This document shows positions 25,658-34,158 of a DNA stretch of 41,023 nucleotides, piece by piece. The DNA is taken from positions 1 to 41,023 of the forward strand of contig JAAYUV010000046.1 in NCBI GenBank assembly GCA_012517475.1. Direction: 5' to 3'. Both the position numbers and the translations under genes were made by a program. The stretch is from Peptococcaceae bacterium (GTDB lineage: Bacteria; Bacillota; Desulfitobacteriia; Desulfitobacteriales; Syntrophobotulaceae). Below the pieces are notes generated by a model. It was given only the letters and a program-made list of their open reading frames with translations, searched no databases and was not told the origin of the DNA. Position 1 is the stretch's first letter. Each line of letters begins with the position of its first letter.

Positions 25658-26123
25658 CTATTTACCAAGCATAACTCTCTCTTTATTTGCTTTACACCAG
25701 TCATAAACAGCCAGTACAACCGATCCATTTGATATCTTTGATTGGGTCAAAACCCACGTCGGTCATTGTGGCAGTGGCGGTGAGAGAAGCAATGTTGACA
25801 AGTCCAAAGGCATAGCCGTCAGGTTTAACACTTTTCGCGATATAGTTGCAGCCAATACCGGCGCTTGCTCCGGGTTTGTTGGTTACCATAACCTTTTGTC
25901 CGCCAAGAGCGCGTTCCAAGGATGGAGCAAGGGCTCTGAGGTTGTTATCAACAGCGCTTCCTGCGCTATACGGAACAACACCCTCGATTGGCCGGGAAGG
26001 AAACTTATCCCCGGCAGGAGCAGGAGTATTGGGCGCCGTCGGAGCTGAACTTGAACAACCAACCAATACCAAGGCTGTCACCAAAAGGATACAAAGAATA
26101 CCAATCGATACTTTTCTTAACAT
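25658..26123 (-). pseudogene. tctC: TctC-type substrate-binding lipoprotein, truncated
   Basis: The gene starts normally: ATG 26123 behind GGGAGGAAAG, a signal peptide with lipobox (LVLVGC), a Pro/Ala linker, then FPSRPIEGVVPYSAGSAVDN and NKPGASAGIG, which are diagnostic for TctC. The frame stops at 25701 after 140 residues, whereas the family has about 320. Past the stop, another frame reads VYDWCKANKERVMLGK, which resembles a piece from the middle of TctC proteins, and then it too stops at 25658. An internal deletion with frameshift plus loss of the C-terminal lobe explains this. The transporter therefore lacks a working local binding protein. Confidence 0.75.
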
Positions 26124-26362
26124 TTTCTTTCCTCCCTATTTTGTAAAATAACTTAATTTGTACTGTCATCAAATACCAAGATATGACTATCACTCAAGGC
26201 ATACGAGAAGAATCCACCCCTCATATTAGAAAGAAACCACATGCAGTACTCTGTATAGTAGCCCAAAAAGTTCTCAGGAAGAACCCGCTACCTAATTGGG
26301 GAAAAGAGTTTGTGAAAATTGAACAAAATCATGCATAATCCCTAGACCCCCGGAGAATGGAG

Positions 26363-27166
26363 TTAATCAACTCTATACTTTTTAACAAATTCTTCGTTGA
26401 ACTCCATCCCAAAACCGGGTTTATCCCATAACTTCACTTGTCCCCCTGCAATCTTGGGTTGATCCACAAGGATATACGGAGTGAGCGGATCCCTGGCTTC
26501 AGAGAAGTATTCGGGATAGAGTCCCAAAGAAATTCCTGCAAGCAAATGCATAGATATCAAGGGATCCTCGTGATGGGCCATCTTAACTTCGTACAATTCG
26601 GCCATTTTGGCAATCTTTAACCAATCGGTGATACCGCTTCCCTCAGTTACATCATGGTTTATAATATCTACAGAACGAGCTTCAATCATTTCTCTGCAAG
26701 CATCATGGAAGAAGTCGCTCTGACCTGCAGTTACTGCCAAGCCGGTTTGTTCGCGGACAAACCTCATTCCAGGGACATAATCACGCCATTGCACAGGTTC
26801 TTCGAACCATTCGATATTCAGCTCCCTGACGGCTAAGCCAAACTGAACTGCTTCAAAACGTGTCCACCCTTGATTGGCATCACAGGCAATGATGAAATCG
26901 TCCCCTACAGCTTTCCTTATGGCATGAATCCTTTTCGCATCTTCCAGCGGCGCCAAACCACCGACCTTAATCTTTGCCCCGGCAAAACCTTTTGCCTTAC
27001 TTTCGAGGAACTCGTCACACCACGATTCCATCGTTTTGCCCTTGCCATAATAACCGCCAATAATGATCGGCTTGACCGTATCACGGTATCCTCCAACCAG
27101 TTTATATACCGGCTGTCCGCAAGCTTTACCCAAAAGATCCCATAACGCTGCATCTACGGCCATCCG
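26363..27166 (-). pseudogene. Enolase-superfamily (mandelate racemase-like) enzyme, N-terminal domain missing
   Basis: About 267 residues of the barrel domain remain. The catalytic features of the mandelate racemase/muconate lactonizing group are present: AKIKVGG (KxK), metal ligands in CDANQGW, WFEEPV and TAGQSDFF, and a late AHHEDP. The N-terminal capping domain of about 100 residues, which covers the active site, is missing: homology starts at RMAVDAALWDLLGKA, exactly where the DNA turns into a GntR-regulator fragment on the other strand. The formal start is a TTG at 27169. The gene would have been first in the catabolic operon, and its promoter is gone. Confidence 0.8.
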
Positions 27167-27575
27167 CAATGTAAAGCCTTATAAGTATTTAAGCCATATG
27201 CTTGAGCTTGGACCGGACGAGAGGGTTGTTGAGGCACAAAGAATAGCTTTTTATCAGGACTATCCGTCAGACTTCAGCACTGTCTGGATACCGGAAAAAT
27301 ATTATAAAGATCGATTTTTTGAAGATATCGTAGGTAATGGAGTAGTTATTCCGGCTATGAAGCACCTGGGGATCCATGTAAGCAGAACGGTTCTCACCAT
27401 CGAGCCGCACATTTTGAAGGAAAAGCATGCTATTCTCCAGATGGACAAAGGTGAACCCGTACTCCTTTTACGGCGGATAGGCTTGGACTCTGCAGATGTT
27501 CCTGTGATACTTATAGAACGCTTACTTGACGGGAAAAAAGCGCGAAACCTATTAAAAATTTGCACCTCCCATTAA
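27162..27575 (+). pseudogene. GntR-family regulator, only the C-terminal UTRA-type domain left
   Basis: From IRNVKPYKY to the stop at 27575 this is about 70% identical by eye to the C-terminal 137 residues of the intact regulator at 27817-28509. Shared stretches include DRFFEDIVGNG, LTIEPHILKEKH and LLDGKKARNLLKI. The winged-helix DNA-binding half is missing. Upstream DNA is the antisense of the enolase-superfamily gene, so the first 33 codons of the open frame are spurious. This is the remains of a second GntR regulator that once stood divergently from the catabolic operon. Confidence 0.85.
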
Positions 27576-27700
27576 CTTATGGTCATTTTTTAAATCTTTA
27601 ATGAGATTGATTGGTCTGGTCTAGCGGCGATTCTTTGATATACAAGTGTTTTACTTAAAAAAATATTGCCCTAGTGATAATTTTTAAATTATAATGATCA

Positions 27701-27717
27701 AGATGTATAATACATCT
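27701..27717. promoter_or_regulatory. Palindromic operator candidate upstream of the GntR gene
   Basis: AGATGTATAATACATCT is a perfect 8-1-8 palindrome, 100 bp upstream of the regulator's start, with another AGATGT half-site 4 bp further on. Its TGTATA-type core suits a HutC-subfamily GntR dimer, so autoregulation is plausible. Confidence 0.5.
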
Positions 27718-27816
27718 AATAGATGTTAATCCTGTAATCCCTGTATATTTTACGATAAACAAGACGCATTGAAGAATTAGAAATTTCTTATACCCAAATA
27801 TAAAGGAGTGTTTTTC

Positions 27817-28509
27817 TTGAGTTTACCTTTGTATAAGATTGTGGCAAACCAAATCAAGCAAAAAATATCGGAACAATTATGGACAACAAAATTGCCTTCG
27901 GAAAATGAACTGTGCAAACAGTTTCAAGTAAGCCGCATTACTTTAAGACGGGCAATCCAGGATTTATGCGATGAGGGCCTGGTCGTAAAAAGACAAGGTT
28001 TGGGTATGTTTTTAGAAAGAGATGATTATGAACTTATTACAACCGGGGTACATGACCGCATATATACCGGTCTTGAGTATAAATTTCTCCAGACTATTCG
28101 CAATGTAAAACCGTATAAATATATCAGCCATATGCTTGGACTCGAACCGGAAGATAAGGTCGTTGAAGCACATAGGTTAGCTTATTATCAAAATGATCCT
28201 TCAGGTTTTCTTACGATTTGGATACCCGAAAAATATTTTCAGGACCGTTTTTTTGAAGATATTGTTGGCAACGGGCTGATTATTCCGGCATTTAAACACC
28301 TTGGACATCCTATCACCCGAACGCTTCTTACAATTGAACCTCACATCTTAAAAGAAAAGCATCCCATCCTCCAAATTAATAAAGGTGAACCGGCACTCCT
28401 AATACGACGTTTGGGTTTTGATACTGCAGATGTTCCGGTCATATTAATTGAGCATTTATTAGACGGTAAAAAAGCCCGGAATCTCTTAAAGATTAATACC
28501 TTCCACTAA
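27817..28509 (+). CDS. GntR/HutC-family transcriptional regulator
   Basis: The TTG at 27817 is the better start, because GGAG at 27805-27808 then has normal 8-nt spacing; the in-frame GTG at 27808 overlaps that site. The protein has 230 residues. Residues 1-70 form a GntR winged helix (LPSENELCKQFQVSRITLRR, then LVVKRQGLGMFL). The rest is a UTRA-type ligand-binding domain. It is paralogous to the adjacent truncated copy. It is probably a metabolite-responsive repressor of the catabolic cluster and of itself. Confidence 0.9.
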   Translation: MSLPLYKIVANQIKQKISEQLWTTKLPSENELCKQFQVSRITLRRAIQDLCDEGLVVKRQGLGMFLERDDYELITTGVHDRIYTGLEYKFLQTIRNVKPYKYISHMLGLEPEDKVVEAHRLAYYQNDPSGFLTIWIPEKYFQDRFFEDIVGNGLIIPAFKHLGHPITRTLLTIEPHILKEKHPILQINKGEPALLIRRLGFDTADVPVILIEHLLDGKKARNLLKINTFH

Positions 28510-28589
28510 AATGGGTAAGTACGAAATGATTGCTGTTTCCTTGATTAATTGATAATATAGAAAGAAACAGGAATATTCGGGTGACCTGC

Positions 28590-29003
28590 ATGCAAAATCC
28601 TCGTTCCACGAAGCAACGACGAGCTATTATGGAAGTTTTTGACCGCCAAAAAAGCCATCTGGCAGCTGAAGAGGTCTACCAACTGGTTAGAAACCAATTG
28701 CCCAAAATCAGTCTGGGAACAGTTTATCGCAATCTTGAAGCCCTTTCCCAACAAGGTGATCTCCAGAAAACAATGTTCCCTGACGGCAAAGCACGTTATG
28801 AAGGAACGAAAGACGAACACCATCACCACATTGTCTGCATCGGCTGCAGTAATATTATGGATATTTCCATTTGCCCGTTAAAGCCCGAAGTCAAAGAGCT
28901 TCTGAATACCGAGGATTTTGAGGCCGTCTATCATCGTTTTGAGGTTTATGGTTATTGCAAAGACTGCCGGGAAAAAGAAAAGGCGTTAAAAGAAAAAGGA
29001 TAA
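28590..29003 (+). CDS. Fur-family metalloregulator (candidate Zur or PerR)
   Basis: With start ATG 28590 (MQNPRSTKQRR) it has 137 residues; a GTG three codons earlier is possible. The N-terminal winged helix (SHLAAEEVYQLV, SLGTVYRNLEAL) is followed by the metal-binding region DEHHHHIVCIGCSNIMDI and the second structural pair YCKDCREK. The two CxxC pairs hold the structural zinc of Fur-family dimers. Its neighbours downstream are a zinc-type ABC permease and binding protein behind a 7-1-7 operator, which favours Zur. Fur, PerR and Zur cannot be separated safely by eye. Confidence 0.88.
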   Translation: MQNPRSTKQRRAIMEVFDRQKSHLAAEEVYQLVRNQLPKISLGTVYRNLEALSQQGDLQKTMFPDGKARYEGTKDEHHHHIVCIGCSNIMDISICPLKPEVKELLNTEDFEAVYHRFEVYGYCKDCREKEKALKEKG

Positions 29004-29080
29004 GGAATTAATATAGATTAATCAATTAAAATAGATAATGAATAATTCGTCTTCTATAAACCTAATATAGTGCAGAAATG

Positions 29081-29121
29081 AGGGTGTCGCAAAACTACTA
29101 AAAAGTAGTGAGCGATACCTT
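29081..29121 (+). terminator. First hairpin behind the Fur-family gene
   Basis: AGGGTGTCGC pairs imperfectly with GCGATACCTT, and CTACT with AGTAG inside. The stem is followed by CTTTTTC. Confidence 0.5.
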
Positions 29122-29142
29122 CTTTTTCTATAAAAGAAATAT

Positions 29143-29181
29143 AAACCAGCTTAAATCGTAAGATTTAAATCTGGTTTTTTT
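29143..29181 (+). terminator. Rho-independent terminator behind the Fur-family gene
   Basis: AAACCAG-TTAAATC pairs with GATTTAA-CTGGTTT around a GTAA loop, with small bulges. A run of seven T follows. It would also work, less well, for the opposite strand. Confidence 0.75.
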
Positions 29182-29228
29182 CTAAACGACTGGTTCTTTA
29201 CATGACTTAATAAACCATCTCAAGGCAG

Positions 29229-29334
29229 GGCTACGTAATGTATAGACGCTTTCGGCAGATTGCGCCCTCCTTGGCGCAAACAGCCGCACTCCGCATCCTT
29301 GCTCCGTTTGACGCTGTTTATACATTACGTAGCC
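29229..29334. repeat. Palindromic repeat, copy A
   Basis: GGCTACGTAATGTATA at the left end is mirrored at the right end, making a long imperfect palindrome of about 106 bp. The inside holds CGGCAGATTGCGCC...GGCGCAA, ACTCCGCATC and TTTGACGCTGT. The same blocks occur in the same order in the reverse complement of 35889-36057, so the two are copies of one family in opposite orientation. Confidence 0.85.
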
Positions 29335-29383
29335 TAGTCTCTGGGTTTTTGCAAGAGACATTTATTTAAAGATCAATCCCTTT

Positions 29384-30220
29384 TTAAGCCGACTTGATTT
29401 TCGCCAATAGACTGAATATAAAGATGACTGCCGTACATAGAACAATGGTAGCCCCTGTTGCCGTCCCCCAATAATATGACAGGATAAGTCCGGAGATTCC
29501 TGCAAAGATACTTATCCCCAAGGCACACCGGTGATATCCTTTCATATTGAGCGCCATGTTGCGGGATGCAGCTGCAGGAAGAATTAACAGTGAATTAATG
29601 ACCAGGATCCCCACCCATCGAATTGCAACTGTTACAACTATGGCAATTAACACCGTGAAGATCATTTCTATAGCCAGAACCGGAATTCCCCTGCTTCGTG
29701 CCAAAGCGGGATTAAGACTGGCAAGCAGAAGCTTGTTAAACATCAATACCCATAAGAGAATCACCGCCAATAAAACTCCCCCAACAGCGGCAATCTCCCA
29801 GGGTGAAATACTAAGTATGTCCCCTATTAAAAATCCGGTATAGCGGTTAAACCCTCCATTCCTCGAGAGAATGACAATTCCCAGTGCAACCGCCGTAGCC
29901 GAAAAAACACCAATTACAGTGTCCGGTGAAAACCTGGTTATGTTCTTTACCGCAGTCACTGCAACCGCGATCCCCGCAGCAAAAAATAACATGGCTAATA
30001 ATGGGTTCTGAAAACCAAGCAAAACCCCGATTGCAATTCCTGTCAAGGCAGCGTGTCCGATAGTATCAGAGAAAAATGCCAGTTTGTTATTTACGACCAT
30101 TGTACCCAAAAGACCAAACAGGGGCGTGATTAATAGCACAGCCAGCAAAGCATTTTTCATAAATGTAAATTGAAGCCAGGGAAAAGGAAGATTGCTGAGT
30201 AAATCGTACCAAATAGACAT
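29384..30220 (-). CDS. znuB: Zinc/manganese-type ABC transporter permease
   Basis: The 278 residues form about eight to nine hydrophobic helices of the ABC-3 family (ZnuB/MntB/TroC). Landmarks are LLGTMVVNNKLAFFSDTIGHAA, the conserved SDTIGHAAL stretch, and INSLLILPAAASRN near the end. AAGGAGGAAATACCA precedes ATG 30220. It lies 28 bp downstream of the binding-protein gene and is clearly cotranscribed. No ATP-binding subunit is encoded next to it or anywhere else in the window. Confidence 0.9.
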   Translation of the reverse strand: MSIWYDLLSNLPFPWLQFTFMKNALLAVLLITPLFGLLGTMVVNNKLAFFSDTIGHAALTGIAIGVLLGFQNPLLAMLFFAAGIAVAVTAVKNITRFSPDTVIGVFSATAVALGIVILSRNGGFNRYTGFLIGDILSISPWEIAAVGGVLLAVILLWVLMFNKLLLASLNPALARSRGIPVLAIEMIFTVLIAIVVTVAIRWVGILVINSLLILPAAASRNMALNMKGYHRCALGISIFAGISGLILSYYWGTATGATIVLCTAVIFIFSLLAKIKSA

Positions 30221-30248
30221 TGGTATTTCCTCCTTCCATTCAGTAACG

Positions 30249-31151
30249 TTATTGTGATTTTAGTCCCTTTACTAATGTCTCCAGATTCTTTTCCATCGTT
30301 ATTAAATAGGCATCCGGGTTCATTTCCCCGGTTACTGCGGGATCAAGGTAATAGATTTTAGCGCCTGTTTCCTTTGCAATCGTTTCTGCTGCTGAAGGAG
30401 AATATTGCGGCTCGGCAAAGATTGCTTTGACCTTATGCTGGCGAACGATCTCTATCGTTTCCGCCAATTCCTTGGCGCTTGGTTCCGAACCTGGTTCCCG
30501 TTCTATGACCGCCACAATATTAAGGCCGAATTCCTTTGCGAAATAAGGAAAAGCCTCATGAAACGTAATAATATCCTTATTGTCTATTCCGTCCAAGGCC
30601 ATGTGCATTCGTCCTTTTAATTCTTCCAGCTTGGAAATATAGGTCTCCCCATTTTTTCGATATAGGTCAGCATATTCCGGATCCAGTTCCGCAAGCTGGG
30701 CAGAGATATTTTTCACTTCCTGGATTGCCCCGCTGATACTGACCCAAACATGGGTATTCACTTCCGACCCTTTAATAAAATCCATTCCTTTAGTGGCATC
30801 CACAATTTTTAGTCCCGGAAGCTGCTTAATTACACTATCCAGGTAATTTTCCGTCCCGGCACCGTTAACCACCAGAATCCGGCTTTGTTCCATTTTTTTT
30901 AAATCATTGGTGGTCATTTGATAATCATGCAGGCAACCCGTCTGAAGCGGAGCTATGTTGTTCAGATCAACACCCGGTACATCCTTGACAATATTCAAGG
31001 TCATAATATACATGGGGTAAAAAGAGGTACTGATCGTCAGTCTTTTAGCTCCCTCTTTATCCTGTCCCCCCGTTGGCACTGCGCTGCAGCCCCCTATGAC
31101 TGCCAAAACAAGGCTGAGCAAAATTGCAGCTGCAAACTTCAAAAGTTTCAT
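30249..31151 (-). CDS. znuA: Zinc/manganese ABC transporter substrate-binding lipoprotein
   Basis: The 300-residue cluster A-I binding protein has a lipobox (VIGGC) after a short hydrophobic stretch. Expected metal ligands are the His in GCLHDYQMT, the His in VNTHVWVS, the His in ITFHEAFPYF, and the acidic residue in IFAEPQYSP. The His-rich loop typical of many zinc binders is absent, so manganese or zinc are both possible; the operator type upstream favours zinc. The protein would be tethered outside the membrane. The start follows TAGGGGGAAAG. Confidence 0.9.
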   Translation of the reverse strand: MKLLKFAAAILLSLVLAVIGGCSAVPTGGQDKEGAKRLTISTSFYPMYIMTLNIVKDVPGVDLNNIAPLQTGCLHDYQMTTNDLKKMEQSRILVVNGAGTENYLDSVIKQLPGLKIVDATKGMDFIKGSEVNTHVWVSISGAIQEVKNISAQLAELDPEYADLYRKNGETYISKLEELKGRMHMALDGIDNKDIITFHEAFPYFAKEFGLNIVAVIEREPGSEPSAKELAETIEIVRQHKVKAIFAEPQYSPSAAETIAKETGAKIYYLDPAVTGEMNPDAYLITMEKNLETLVKGLKSQ

Positions 31152-31164
31152 ACTTTCCCCCTAT

Positions 31165-31179
31165 TAGTAATAATTACTA
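31165..31179 (-). promoter_or_regulatory. Fur-family (Zur-like) 7-1-7 operator upstream of znuA
   Basis: TAGTAATAATTACTA is a perfect 7-1-7 inverted repeat. It differs from the Bacillus Zur consensus TCGTAATNATTACGA at one symmetrical position. It lies 14 bp upstream of the znuA start, where a bound repressor would block transcription. A second overlapping repeat (TATTACTAA) extends it. Confidence 0.7.
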
Positions 31180-31363
31180 TTACTAATAACTTCAATTATA
31201 CTGCTAATTGTTTATTCTTCAAGCATATTTCTGAAATGCAAAAATATTGTTTATTCATATAATTGCCAAAAAAGGAATAGATTATCAACGGGTCATTTGT
31301 TATTAAAAAATTAAGCAGATTTTATTTCTCTGCAAGAAAAAATCATTCAATTTCATCCTTTTT

Positions 31364-31372
31364 TGCTATAAT
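31364..31372 (+). promoter_or_regulatory. Extended -10 promoter of the glp-like operon
   Basis: TGCTATAAT combines a perfect -10 hexamer (31367-31372) with the TGN extension. No good -35 is seen at 17 bp (CATTCA), as is common for extended -10 promoters. It is 55 bp upstream of the first gene. Confidence 0.55.
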
Positions 31373-31426
31373 AGGATTTGAGAATGCTTTAATAAAAATC
31401 AGGATAAAAAATCTCGGGGGTAAAGA

Positions 31427-32917
31427 ATGAACCATCATTATGATATTATCATTATTGGTTCCGGTGTAGTCGGAAGTGCCGTAGCACGGGAAATGTCAAA
31501 ATATAAAATGAAAATCGCTGTACTGGAAAAAGAATTGGATGTCTGCTCTGAAACAAGCGGTAGAAATTCCGGGGTCTTGCACGCCGGTTTTAATAATAAG
31601 CCGGGATCGCTAATGGCTAAATACTGTGTGGAAGGCTGTTTGGGATTTGATCAAATCGCCAAAGAACTTGATATACCTTTTAAACGAACGGGAAAAATTG
31701 TCGTTGGTTTTACTGAGGAAGACAAAGAAAAATTAATCCGGTTGATTGAACAGGGTGAAAAAAATGGCGTTCCCGGTCTGGAATTGATCGGCAAAGAAAA
31801 AATTAAAGAATTGGCGCCTTATGTGGACGGGGAGTTTGCCATGTACTCTCCTGCTACCGGAATATTAAATCCCTTTATTTATACTATAGCTTTGGCTGAA
31901 AATGCCCATGAAAACGGTGTTGATTTTTATTTTGATCAAGAAGTCATTGCTATCCATAATCTTGGATCAAACAGCTCGCAAATAGCGGAACAAACCGGAA
32001 TACGATATGAAGTCAAAACCATAAAAGACACTTTTACCGCCAGATGGATTATAAATTGCGCGGGACTTAACTCGGACAAAATTGCCCGGATGTTAGGAAT
32101 CAAAGACTATACCATTTACCCCTGCCGCGGAGAATATTTTATATTGGACCAGAAAGCCGGGGAGTACCTGAAAATTCCTGCTTATCCGGTACCAAACCCA
32201 AAAGTAGGCGGCTTGGGCATTCACATTACCCCCACCATTGACGGCAATATTCTGGTGGGCCCAAGCAATGAGTTTATTGATGAGAAAGATAATTATTCTT
32301 CTACTCAGGAGATTCAAGATCTGCTTATCAGAGATGGAAGCAGAATTTTCCCCTACCTGAAGAGAGAATTTTTCATCCGCAATTTTGCCGGAATAAGGCC
32401 CAAACTTGTAAGTAAAAGCATTGGCGGATTTGCAGATTTTGTGATCGAAGAACGTGAAGAAACACCCCAGGCCATTATCCTGGTCGGAATTGAATCTCCG
32501 GGATTAACCAGCGCTATCCCTATTGCCAGAAGGGTAATAGAAATGATAGGACAAAAAGAAGATTTAAAACCGAAAGAAAGTTTTAATCCTTACCGAAAAG
32601 GAATCTTGTCCTTTAAGGAACAAACTTTGGAAAAGAAAAAAGAGCTGATTACACAGAATTCTTTTTATGGGGAAATTATCTGCCGTTGTGAAACCATCAC
32701 CAAAGCAGAGATCCTGGAGGCTATCCACAATCCGTTAGGGGTGGATACCGTTGTCGGCATCAAAAACAGGGTCAGGGCAATGATGGGCCGCTGCCAGGGC
32801 GGATACTGCGAGACAAGAATTACTGAGCTCCTGATGGAGGAAAAAAAGAAAACGGAGAAAGAAATCCTTTACGCACGGAGAAATGGAAATATGTTTACAG
32901 GGAAGGTTAGAGAATAA
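31427..32917 (+). CDS. GlpA-like FAD-dependent dehydrogenase with [2Fe-2S] C-terminal domain
   Basis: The 496 residues begin with an FAD site (DIIIIGSGVVGSAVARE), then ETSGRNSGVLHAGF and IYPCRGEYFILD, typical of the DAO/glycerol-3-phosphate dehydrogenase fold. The last 90 residues are a BFD-like iron-sulfur domain with cysteines in ICRCETI and CQGGYC. This is the first gene of a three-gene module known from clostridia and Thermotoga, generally linked to anaerobic glycerol-3-phosphate oxidation; L-2-hydroxyglutarate oxidase-like activity is an alternative. The stop overlaps the next start (TAATG). A GGGGGTAAAGA site precedes ATG 31427. Confidence 0.88.
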   Translation: MNHHYDIIIIGSGVVGSAVAREMSKYKMKIAVLEKELDVCSETSGRNSGVLHAGFNNKPGSLMAKYCVEGCLGFDQIAKELDIPFKRTGKIVVGFTEEDKEKLIRLIEQGEKNGVPGLELIGKEKIKELAPYVDGEFAMYSPATGILNPFIYTIALAENAHENGVDFYFDQEVIAIHNLGSNSSQIAEQTGIRYEVKTIKDTFTARWIINCAGLNSDKIARMLGIKDYTIYPCRGEYFILDQKAGEYLKIPAYPVPNPKVGGLGIHITPTIDGNILVGPSNEFIDEKDNYSSTQEIQDLLIRDGSRIFPYLKREFFIRNFAGIRPKLVSKSIGGFADFVIEEREETPQAIILVGIESPGLTSAIPIARRVIEMIGQKEDLKPKESFNPYRKGILSFKEQTLEKKKELITQNSFYGEIICRCETITKAEILEAIHNPLGVDTVVGIKNRVRAMMGRCQGGYCETRITELLMEEKKKTEKEILYARRNGNMFTGKVRE

Positions 32918-34158
32918 TGGTCATACAGAAAGATGTAATCATTGTAGGAGGCGGTCCTGCCGGCCTTGCAGCAGCCGTCAGGTTAAAAGAATTAGGGATC
33001 GAAGATTCATTAATTCTGGAGAGGGAGAAAAATCCCGGCGGGATCTTAAGACAGTGCATCCATGACGGATTTGGTCTTACCAGATTTAAAGAAGCCTTAA
33101 GCGGGCCGGAATATGCCACAAGATTTATCGAAAAGGCAGAAGAGTTGAATATAAGCTATCTTACGGACACCACAGTTCTCAATATTTCTTCGGATAAACA
33201 GATTATTGCTGTATCCAAGGAGGGCCTGCAAGAATATCAGGCGAAAGCTATTATCCTCACAACAGGGTGCCGGGAAAGAACCAGAGGAGCTATCAGTATC
33301 CCCGGAACGAGACCGGCCGGAATTTATACCGCGGGGGTAGCTCAAGCCTATGTTAATCTGAAAAACATGATGGTAGGAAAAAAGGTCGTAATCCTCGGAT
33401 CCGGGGATATCGGCCTGATCATGGCCAGGAGAATGACCTTAGAAGGCGCGCAGGTTTTGGCTGTATTTGAAATCCTTCCCTATGCCAGCGGTCTTCCCAG
33501 AAATATTCAACAGTGTTTGAATGATTACAATATCCCTTTATACTTAAGCCATACCATTACCGATATCCAGGGAAAAGATCGGCTGGAAAGCATTACAGTC
33601 AATAAAGTGGACGAAAACATGAAGCCTATTCCCGGAACGGAAATTCATTACGAATGCGATACTCTCATTTTATCGGTTGGCCTGATCCCGGAGAATGAGC
33701 TTTCTCTTCTTGCCGGAGTTGAGCTCGATCACCGAACCAAAGGCCCTATCGTTGATGAAAACTACCAAACCAACATCGATGGCATTTTTGCAGCCGGCAA
33801 TGCTCTCCATGTTCATGATCTTGTTGATTTTGTTTCTATTGAAGCTGAAAATCTTGCTGAAGCTGCGGCAGCGTATATTAAAAACGCATACCTGCCTCAA
33901 TGCCCTATCCGGGTGGAAACGGACGAATTGGTTGGCTATACTGTCCCACAAAAAATCAGCGGTAATAAAGAGATTTTCCTCTCATTGCGGGTAAAAAAGC
34001 CTTTGAAGAATTGTTCTATCCAGATTGTTCAGAACGGCAGCGTGATCCGCTCCAAGAAAATGAGGAAAGCTCTTCCCGCTGAAATGATTCAAATCAAGAT
34101 CAGCAAAGAAGATTTTAACTCTTCTAATAACATAAAGGTAGTTGTGAAAGATGAATAA
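32917..34158 (+). CDS. NAD(P)/FAD-dependent oxidoreductase, partner of the GlpA-like protein
   Basis: The 413 residues carry two dinucleotide folds: the FAD site IIVGGGPAGLAAAVRLKELG at the start and a second site VVILGSGDIGLIMARRM at about 150. Also visible are the redox-like stretch GGILRQCIHDGFG and the late FAD contact TNIDGIFAAGNALHVHDL. The final 90 residues form a separate small domain. In the three-gene module it probably passes electrons from the GlpA-like subunit to NAD or another carrier. It overlaps both neighbours by a few bases, so the three proteins likely form one complex. Confidence 0.87.
   Translation: MVIQKDVIIVGGGPAGLAAAVRLKELGIEDSLILEREKNPGGILRQCIHDGFGLTRFKEALSGPEYATRFIEKAEELNISYLTDTTVLNISSDKQIIAVSKEGLQEYQAKAIILTTGCRERTRGAISIPGTRPAGIYTAGVAQAYVNLKNMMVGKKVVILGSGDIGLIMARRMTLEGAQVLAVFEILPYASGLPRNIQQCLNDYNIPLYLSHTITDIQGKDRLESITVNKVDENMKPIPGTEIHYECDTLILSVGLIPENELSLLAGVELDHRTKGPIVDENYQTNIDGIFAAGNALHVHDLVDFVSIEAENLAEAAAAYIKNAYLPQCPIRVETDELVGYTVPQKISGNKEIFLSLRVKKPLKNCSIQIVQNGSVIRSKKMRKALPAEMIQIKISKEDFNSSNNIKVVVKDE

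Noticed and set aside
27063-27161. N-terminal extension of the GntR fragment
   Set aside because: These codons are the antisense of the enolase-superfamily gene and contain no helix-turn-helix.
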